Positions 42,001 to 49,866 of a stretch of 49,866 bases of DNA are shown here, one piece after another (the first letter of the stretch is position 1; each line of letters opens with the position of its first letter). The DNA is taken from NCBI RefSeq assembly GCF_001039355.2, contig NW_019773549.1, positions 1 to 49,866 of the forward strand. The letters run 5' to 3'. Origin of the DNA: Lingula anatina (taxonomy: Eukaryota; Brachiopoda; Lingulata; Lingulida; Lingulidae). Position numbers and translations under genes: made by a program. The notes below the pieces were generated by a model that worked only from the letters and a program-made list of their open reading frames with translations, was not told the DNA's origin and did not search any database.

Positions 42001-45000
42001 AGTTGAAGTGTGTAATTTCTCCAGCCTGAAAGCCCTGGATCTAGTCACCATGAAGAAGCTGGACAGTAAGGTGAACATCATTCCTATCATAGCCAAGGCT
42101 GACACAATCACCAAGAGTGAGTTGCAGAAGTTCAAAGCCAAGGTGAAATATATCTTTATTATTATTATCTGACCACATTGTTGGTTTTCATTTACAAATA
42201 TGGAGTTTTTACTTTTATCACCAAGTTATCATATTAAATCTATTGTCTAATGAGACCAGACATAAAGGTTAGGTGTGGCAATTGCAAAGTAACATACAGC
42301 AAAATAGAAACTATCACCATTCTGCATATTTATTTAGAAGAATAGCAAGATTTTATGCTATTCTATTTGTAACTGCGACTTAAATTTTTTTTCAAAACCT
42401 AGGACTGCCTGTATCCATATTAGTCCCCCTTTTTGATCTTATTCTCATTAACATGTACAAAGAAGGTTCATACCTTTTTTCTTCCATTTCAGCTGATGAG
42501 TGAGCTGATGAGCAATGGGGTTCAGATCTACCAGTTTCCCACTGATGACGAAACGGTGGCAGAGCTCAACTCTTCCATGAATGTAAGTGTTTGTAGCTGA
42601 TGTCTGATCGCAGTGGGAAGTAGAATAGTTGCGTGCTGTTTGTCACTAACCAGTGCTAACTATATTATTCAGTAATTAAGAATCTTTTATTATGTGTTAT
42701 GTGAAAAAACAAGTTAAATGTCTCTTAAATGAGAAAGGCAATGGGTTTTTTGGCATACACAAAAGAGAAATGTCTGTACATGCTGCCATCAAAATCTTAA
42801 ATGTAAACAAAATGTTTGCGTGTGATTTTCTGACAATTGTTAAGCTGTAGAGCATGTATTGAAGCTTTATTGACAATGTTCCAGGCACATCTTCCCTTTG
42901 CTGTTGTTGGTAGCACAGATGAGGTCAAAGTTGGGAACAAGATGGTGAAGGCAAGGCAATACCCCTGGGGCACTGTGCAGGGTGAGTGGTCACTTCAGAC
43001 TGGACATCTACGGTAATGTCTTGATCTTTTCAATTAGGGAAAATTGTGAATTTTACAGATACTGTATTTTTAAGTCATAATTTCTTAAAATAAGAGTATT
43101 TCTATTGAATGGTTGCAACAAAATTGAAAAGCAAACTGCCTTATAGTTGTATTTTATGAATTAAAAGCACCACAAATGCTATACAAAAATATAATTTTTA
43201 TGATTTTAAATTGATGTATCTGAAAGTTTGATCGTTTTTGCCCACTGAAAAGATTGAGTCATTACGGTAGTTCTTGTGAACAGATGTAGATGTGATGAAC
43301 ATTTTATCTTTGCAAGGTCCTTTCCACAAACAAATTACTGAGAAATTGGTATTAATCTGAAGACCATGTAATGCCATGCTGATATTAGCTTGTGTTGTCA
43401 ATGTCCAAATAAAGCATCTCCAGCCCTTGAACTAACAATACAGTGATGTTATTTGGAGTCATAACAGTGTATAAGACGGCAGAACAGTCAGATTGACAAT
43501 TAATTACTGTTGGTTTTTTTTAGTGGAGAATGAGAACCACTGTGATTTCGTGAAGTTGAGAGAGATGTTGATTCGTACAAACATGCAAGACATGGTGGAG
43601 CAGACGCACAGCCGCCATTATGAACTGTTCCGGCGCTGTCGACTGGAGCAAATGGGATTTACAGATAGCGAGAGCAGGAGGTATGTACTCCACTGCTACT
43701 GTGTTGTGGCAATGTGATGTTTGTGCATCATATAGTTTCCTGGAACACATCTGATATGTATAAACATGCACTCATGCTTGATGTTTTTACTTACCCTAAA
43801 CTCATTTTAGCTTTAACTTTTGTCTCATCCAAACAAATGTGAAGTCACAAAAATTACGTCAGGAAAGAAAATATTAATATATAAGCATTTAATGAATTCA
43901 CTGTCACTGTTTTTTTATTCATCAGCTGTCCTCGACTTTTACCTAGAAAAATGCCTAAATATTTGTATTTGTTAAAAGCTAGGCAGCGGATATTTTTGAC
44001 AACCCAGTCTCAACATACGTGTCATTACACCCCAACATAAGAATTTAATTTGTGATTTCAGCTTAAAGGAAACCTACGAGCTGAAGAGGAGCGAACATGT
44101 TGCCACTCTTCAGAAGAAGGAGGAAGAGATGAGACAGATGTTTGTTGTTAGAGTGAAGGAAAAGGAGTCTGAATTGAAGGAATCAGAGAAAGAGGTTGGC
44201 CATTATTTCATTTAAATTAACCATAAATGTACATGTTAAACTTTAAAATAACAAGAAAACCATTTTCTTGGAATTTTCAGCAAATTGCAATATTTATCAG
44301 CAATTTATTTTTATCCAAAATCATTTACAAAATTACAAGCAATAAACCATTGTTGCATCCCATATTTTTAATATACTGCCCTGATAGAAATTCACCTGTA
44401 GCTATCTTCATTACAACAGTTACTGGACTAGAAACTGAGAACTCGAAAACCATTTATAAATGGTATTCTGGAAATTGTATAGCATGGTGGTTAAGGAATT
44501 AGTATCTGTGTGTGTTCTGATCAATGTCTGTACAACTCATTAACTGTAGCTGTCATTGTTGCCATACATTTAATATATTTGTTCAACATATAACTCCTTG
44601 TATTTATTTCACTTATTTTTTTTACTCAACTTTTTAAAAACTCATTCTCCATCTGTCTGGCTAAACACCATTAGATCTATTTATCCGAATTACTGTATCA
44701 TGACTATGTGTATAATGTACTGTCCCATTATCTAGTTTCTGTTATTTCAGTGTCTGACAAATAATACTGGAATGAGACAATTTGGTTGAAGTTACTGTAC
44801 TTGATATTTTGCCAATATCATTTTCAGTTGCATGCCAAGTTTGACAGCCTAAAGAAGCAACATGCAGATGAAAAAAAGAAACTGGAAGAGAAAAAGAAAG
44901 CCATGGATGATGAGTACAACTTGTTCCAGAAGCGGAAGGCTGCCACCATTGCCTCACAGCAGGCAGCTCAGCAGGCAGCACAGGCAGCCACTCTCAGTGG

Positions 45001-45019
45001 AAAGGGAAAGAAGAAATAG
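36070..45019 (+). CDS. Septin, SEPT6/8/11 group (complete, 11 coding exons)
   Basis: This GTP-binding cytoskeletal protein forms hetero-oligomeric filaments at membranes and the division site. Exons are 36070-36099, 39414-39528, 39696-39809, 40491-40572, 40925-41065, 42025-42142, 42493-42582, 42885-42981, 43524-43680, 44062-44194 and 44828-45019. They total 1269 nt, 422 residues plus stop, the usual length for the group. Domains: P-loop GETGIGKS (49-56), G3 DTVGFGD (101-107), G4 AKAD (184-187), then a septin-unique element and a C-terminal coiled coil from ~316 ending in a Gln/Ala-rich tail and KGKKK. Signatures [15 protein letters not shown] and [11 protein letters not shown] point to the SEPT6 group, whose members are thought to bind but not hydrolyse GTP. 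The first exon encodes only ten residues, after a good context (AGAAATGG). Confidence 0.93.
36100..39413 (+). other. Septin intron 1
   Basis: This 3.3-kb AT-rich intron holds a possible 22-bp microexon with an alternative start (36722-36743), an imperfect direct repeat (38286-38316 and 38368-38399) and a hairpin element (38771-38897). No other coding signal was recognised. Confidence 0.75.
38771..38897. mobile_element. Foldback MITE with 38-bp inverted arms
   Basis: The arms 38771-38808 and 38860-38897 are inverted copies with a single mismatch, separated by 51 bp. The arms start AGTAAATAAGTTATTATACT. The whole unit of 127 bp can fold into a long hairpin. It has no coding capacity and fits a small non-autonomous DNA transposon. 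Confidence 0.8.
41127..41825. mobile_element. TTAA-flanked MITE, copy 2 (699 bp)
   Basis: It begins TTAAAGTCATAATAACTC and ends with the inverse GAGTTATTATTGCTTTAA; both ends carry TTAA. The left ~100 bp and the ends match the shorter element at 25754-26097. It is longer because of extra internal sequence, including a 57-bp tandem duplication (41543-41656). It lies in septin intron 5. Open frames inside it are repeat by-products and resemble no transposase. Confidence 0.75.
41543..41656. repeat. 57-bp tandem duplication inside the MITE
   Basis: Two copies (41543-41599 and 41600-41656) are identical except for one base (A to G in ATGATGCACC versus ATGATGCGCC). The sequence is unusually CpG-rich compared with its surroundings. 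Confidence 0.9.
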
Positions 45020-47840
45020 GTGGCAGCACATGCTAATGAGATTAGGCGTGGATGAAGAGGGAAAGTTTTATAGCTGGTCAGAAACTTTGATAGGACCATT
45101 GAATCTTAGGAAGAGGAAATAAGAGCTGGCTGATCAAGAGTTTTGGATGGAGTCGTACTGTGCTATTAGTTAACTAACAGACTAGCTTATATTCTATGAC
45201 TTTACAAAGTTATACTTTGTCAAACAGTATAGTATTTAATGTTTCCTGAGAAGCTCCAGTTATTGCTGTGATGCTTCATTGTGCTGTCATCTCATTTGTG
45301 TTTTGTAGTATTGCCCGTCTTATTTCTGTGCTTACAGCTATGATATTTGTATTAAGAAAATATCTATTTTACCCACCAGATCAGCAGTTCCAAGATGAAC
45401 AGTATTACATTTTGTAGAATGTAACAATTTTGTGTTGTATTTATGGCTGAATATAGTGTAAATCTTTTTTTACTTCAATGTAGAACTTTGATGCTGCTGA
45501 CTTAGATGAGCTTCTGTAGATGAAGTTGTTGAGTAATCGGATAGTAAGTAGATTACTAGTATGTTTGCAAAGAATCAACTGTAAGTTACTAATATTTTTC
45601 CTAGGTCACAGAAGTAAGTCTTCGTGTTAAAATGACTCTTTTGCCATTAAAAATACTTTCGGTTAAGAGAGGATCAAACTCTATTGGAATCCTATTAAAC
45701 ATCACTGCATGCACATGATGAACATGAAGTGAAGAAATTGCATATTTTGAATCATTTTTAGGAACAGACATAATTACAGACCAGATGTATTTATGAAGTG
45801 AATTCTTTTTTTCAAACTTTTTGAAGCTGTGCTATATTACATGATGTTGAAATTTTTATGAAGCATAGTTATTTTTCTTATCCTATGTTCTATATTTATA
45901 TGTATGTGGGCTTCCATCCAGAATTGATCTTCTAAAAATGAAGTACTTACATGTAATTCTGTTCTTGGGTTAAGAGAAACGTTTGACGTAATTTCAAGTG
46001 TTTCTGAGCCCCTGGAGAAGTGTGAAAAGGTATTTAGTTTTAGAGTAGATTTTTACTTCTTATTATACAGTTAACTTTGTGTATACCAGTGTTTAGAGTG
46101 CTTTATGCATGCTACAGCTGTGAGACAACAGGAACAACCAGTTCCTGATCTATACAGATCGGACATCCACAACTATTGTAATAGCATCAACAGCATTAAA
46201 GCCTGTATTCAACAGTCTATTGGATGTTGTTATGAAGTTAAGTCAGGGGTACCAGGCACAGTACCTTGGTAATGTGTTGGGTTGATAATTATAAAAATAA
46301 GGCTTATAGGTTTTACATATAAAACACCAGTAAGATAAATTACCTAGTCATTTTAAATAATAATTACAAAAACCATAAAAAACTAGATAAACAGTAATTT
46401 TGATTAATTGACTTTTTCTTAAAAGAGTTGATAAAATGCCAACTTTAAAGACCTATATATCCAGAATTTGCTGTGCCTGTTATCCACCACACCTGATCAC
46501 TAGGGTTTTTGGTTCCCAGGGATAGAAGCTGAACACCACACTTATTATTCCATGGATAGAAGTTAGACTTATATTTAGGCAGTGGAGTAAACATATCCAG
46601 CTTAACTTGGAATAATGCACCCAAAATACACTGGAGGATGAAAATGAATAAGCCCCTGATGACTTTGGAATATAAAAACACACTAAACTGGTTGAACACT
46701 TGGAGTGTTATTATTTCATCAACAAAGCAAAAATACAAAATAATTAAAATCGGCTATTAAACAATGATATATAATTAGTAACTGATAAATGTAACACTGC
46801 ATAGAACTAAAATGTCTCGTTTATAAATTATTCCATCATCATAAATAAAACAAATATATCCTGTTCAGGGAAACATACACTCAATAAAACTATAAACCAC
46901 ATCTTATACATTAATGTTGACAAATTGGCATTGGTGGTCATAGTTACAATATCTGTATTTGTACGTGTCCAGGAACCGAAGACATAATATCACCTCAGTT
47001 ATTAGCCAGAATTATTTAAGAATCACTACAAAAACTTCTTTTCAATGGCAGTCATGTACCCCCAATATGTGAATCAATTTTTTTCTACTGATTTAATATA
47101 TGTTGTGTGGAACAGAAAAATTGTTCTCTGGCAGTTACACCTATTAATTAATGATAGTTATATCAATAAAACAAGAGCATGGCTTGTATGACATATATAA
47201 TTCCAGTTAAAATGTTTTGAAAACTCATTAACTTCCTCAAACCTTGTTGTCACCGTTTTGTATGAACAAATAAAATGAAGTAAAAGGACAAATGTTAAGA
47301 CTAAGTTATAAATGTACCAAACCCTAGCCATACATAATCAATAAGAAAGTACATTTATCAAAATTAAACTAAGCACATTACTGTAAATAATTTTTTTTTT
47401 AATTTTTAAGAAAAGTGTCACTTACTAGAGTCTAAAATGTTTAAAATGATAAAAATTTACTTGTCCTTCTGAGTCATTTTCTGTGCATTTTGATCACTTC
47501 AGGGATTTCAACAATGGTTAATTCCAGAGAGGCAGGGGTGATCAATCAGATGTGTTATATATGCTTTGTGATAATACGTATTATGAGGGGCCACTGCCTG
47601 CACCTGCAAAAATCATCCAGACTTTTAAGCAGCCAGTGCCAAAAAGTCATGACCACAGGGCCTACTGCACCCTCTCCAGAATCCGCCATTGTGTATTTTT
47701 GAGTATCTTTACCTGAACATGAAGAAATAAATGTTACACTGCTCCAAAATGGCATATTTTCTGGTTAAATTGGCATTCCATCAAACATCACACTCCTCGC
47801 TGGCTAGGGGTAAATGGGCCTGTCTATTTTTGGGAAGTTT
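45020..47840. other. Convergent 3' regions of septin (+) and the phosphatase (-)
   Basis: Septin stops at 45019 and the phosphatase, reading the other way, stops at 47841. The 2.8 kb between should hold both 3' UTRs. Several ATTAAA-like hexamers occur on the plus strand (e.g. near 46194), but no polyadenylation site can be assigned. No other gene was recognised. Confidence 0.6.
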
Positions 47841-49398
47841 TCAAACCGGATGCTCGAAGTCCTCATCCTGTGACAGCGCAGGTGCTGTCTGTGGACTGAG
47901 AGGGGAGGTATTATGGTTGCCGTCAAAACTTGGTTGATATCTGGTTTCATGCTGCACCAACTTATAACATAGCCTATACTCCGCCTGGTGGCAAAATGTG
48001 TGTATTATTAATTATATATAATAGCAGATTCATGAACGATGACAAAAATTAGGAACCTGACATAGGAAATGATCTACAGGTATTCATCAATTTTGCCTAT
48101 AAGTCTGAATCAGCTTTGCTCATCAGGAACCTTTAGTATTTTTTGGAAAAAAAGTTAAGAATATCTGAACTGAAGGCAGCAGTACCCACCGTGTCCTTGA
48201 TCAACTCAGGACGATTATTCCGGACTCGCCTTACAGCTGAAAATATGTCCACTGTCCCTTCTTCTCCGAGTTCATCTAAAGCTTGGTTCAGAGTACAGAA
48301 CACTCCACAGCGCTCAGCACCATCCCTGCAATAACAAATTGCCCCATTGCCAGCTACAAATAGATTAAGTAGGGAACTTGCATTGTATCACTTTTATAAA
48401 TTTTTTCTTTGCCACCAATAAAAGACCCATGTGATATATTTTTTGTCATTTGCTCAAAAATGGCATTTTCTTGCGAAATGAAAATGCAATAAAAGTACAT
48501 AAACATTATTTTCATTCTCTCAAAAATCACATTTTTATGCAAAGTGAAAATGCAACAAATATACATAAAAGTTCAATGGAATGAAGGACAGTGTGGGAAT
48601 TTAGTTTATTAATATCATAACTCTGGGGTTGAGATGAAAGGCAGTTTAAGTTATAGAGCTGCTGTAAATCCTTGTAAAATCTGTTACTTTTATTATAAAT
48701 ACGGCATTATATAATATCTGTTAATGTTCTCACTTGGATACAACACAAACAGCAGGCCTGTCTATTCTGTATAAGGCCATGTTCTGCTGCCATAGTTCCA
48801 CCAGTCTGTTCAGATACAAGATGGACTCCAGGCTCTCTGTACTAGGCTTTTCTTTGTCTGGCCAGGATTGCAGTTGAAACATGCGTACTATCTGAGTCCT
48901 CATTGCATTATTTGATTCAGTTGCTTTCAGTTTCTCAAGAAGACCAAATATAGTTTGATTTTGGTTTTTATTCTGGAAGACACAAGGGTGAAGCATGAAA
49001 TTGAAACTGAGTTGCATCATGTGGTGATAAAACCAAAGTGAACTGCCTCCCCCTCCCCTTTCATGCAGCCTAACACAACTTTTCCTGATAACAATTACTA
49101 CTCCTTTTTCCATGATCCTAATAGCAGTCTATGAAGACCTGGTAGCATTTTGATGCATTGGCCCAACTACACCCTTACCTCCACTAACTGGAACAACTCA
49201 TCCATCTTTGGCCCTGGTCTTGGTTTCTGAAAAAGAGAAATATATATATATACTGGGGAGCGCTAACAATTTTTTACACTTAGCCAAATCACCACATTTT
49301 TGTCAATTTGTTATCCAAATGACTTTAATTTGACTAAAATTAGTCAAATCAAGTCCTTTTTGTTTAGCCAATTTAGATCAGTTTTAGCATTTGGCGCT

Positions 49399-49464
<66 letters not shown>

Positions 49465-49866
49465 TGTATATCAAAATAGAGAAAAAGACTCTTACTGAGA
49501 TTTATGAAACATTATATTTTCTAACCTAGCTGATTGCACTTTTTTTAGATTTACCTTACTTGTGTAACTTATTTCTATTTATCATATATATAGATTACCC
49601 GTTCAATCTTTAACGTCCTTTCCGCAACCCTCATATGCCGCCGTTCACCTATCAAAGTCACCCAGAACGCGCCGTACGGAACCTTTCGTCCAATGGCGGC
49701 AGGCCAGAACTGAGGATATTGCTGTAAAAAATGGTGACCTGGCTTAATTAGATTGACGGTCTGGGAGGATCCAGAGATATTATCTGAAAGTCTTCTAAAT
49801 GTCTTTGTTGGCTCCAGTCCCTCCTCCCCACCCCCACACGCTCTCTCTCTCTCTCTCTCTCTCTCT
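47841..49866 (-). CDS. Receptor-type tyrosine phosphatase, C-terminal D2-like pseudophosphatase domain (5' part outside window)
   Basis: Exons read right to left: 49599-49721 (its open frame runs on to the window edge, so its 5' border is uncertain), 49179-49226, 48734-48972, 48190-48325 and 47841-47984 with stop TGA. The D2 order is present: QFWPAAIGRKVPYGAFWVTL, then IVRMFQLQSWPD with a WPD loop (48856-48867), then VVSKDGAERCGVF in place of the HCx5R signature, VDIFSAVRRVRNNRPELIKD, and a final helix YRLCYKLV. The nucleophile position is Ser (codon 48736-48738) with Val before it, so catalysis is not expected; the Arg is retained. An extra ~40-residue segment (the 48-bp exon plus the start of the next) is inserted before the WPD part. 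The tail after the domain is Ser/Pro/Glu-rich. The catalytic D1 domain and ectodomain would lie to the right. Confidence 0.85.
49400..49462. repeat. (GA)n microsatellite
   Basis: A run of about 30 GA units in the phosphatase intron between exons 49599-49721 and 49179-49226. Confidence 0.95.
49840..49866. repeat. (CT)n microsatellite at the window edge
   Basis: CT repeats run off the end of the window. On the minus strand this is a (GA)n run just upstream of the open frame of the first visible phosphatase exon, so that exon's real acceptor is probably at 49722 or between there and the repeat. Confidence 0.9.

Noticed and set aside
46445-46738. 97-residue minus-strand frame between septin and the phosphatase
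   Set aside because: No domain, no splice partners in phase with the phosphatase, and the phosphatase already ends with a fitting terminal exon at 47841-47984.

Overview
The window is animal nuclear DNA: AT-rich, intron-dense, with GT/AG introns, microsatellites and small non-autonomous transposons. The gene content and the repeat style (short TTAA-flanked and hairpin elements, a retroposon tail with poly(A), a divergent receptor tyrosine phosphatase) fit a lophotrochozoan, most likely a bivalve or other mollusc. That placement is an inference from style; no diagnostic marker sits in the window.

Three genes are present. (1) A neurobeachin/LRBA-family gene fills 2076-35712 on the minus strand. 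I could place 40 coding exons whose phases join without a break into 6195 nt (2065 codons), running from the initiator Met to the start of the PH domain. The BEACH and WD40 parts lie beyond the left edge. (2) A septin of the SEPT6/8/11 group lies on the plus strand at 36070-45019. Its 11 coding exons total 1269 nt and give a complete 422-residue protein. Its start codon is 357 bp from that of the neurobeachin gene, so the two share a head-to-head, probably bidirectional promoter. (3) The C-terminal part of a receptor-type protein tyrosine phosphatase (second, D2-like domain) lies on the minus strand from the right edge to its stop at 47841. The residue at its nucleophile position is Ser instead of Cys.

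Layout: 1-2075 intron; 2076-35712 neurobeachin; 35713-36069 shared promoter; 36070-45019 septin; 45020-47840 convergent 3' regions; 47841-49866 phosphatase. Neurobeachin intron 1 (26242-35541) contains a ~3.1-kb segment present twice in tandem, with a single N at the join. This is probably an assembly artefact of two haplotypes.

The most unusual pattern is in the neurobeachin gene. Three separate exon-intron junctions have been copied into tandem arrays in the adjoining intron: a 42-bp array at the exon 36 donor, a 38-bp array at the exon 12 donor and a ~60-bp array at the exon 8 acceptor. Each real splice site therefore has a row of near-identical decoys next to it. Other points are a protein-kinase-A RII-anchoring motif in the large linker exon, and one TTAA/TIR element family inserted in introns of both the neurobeachin and septin genes.
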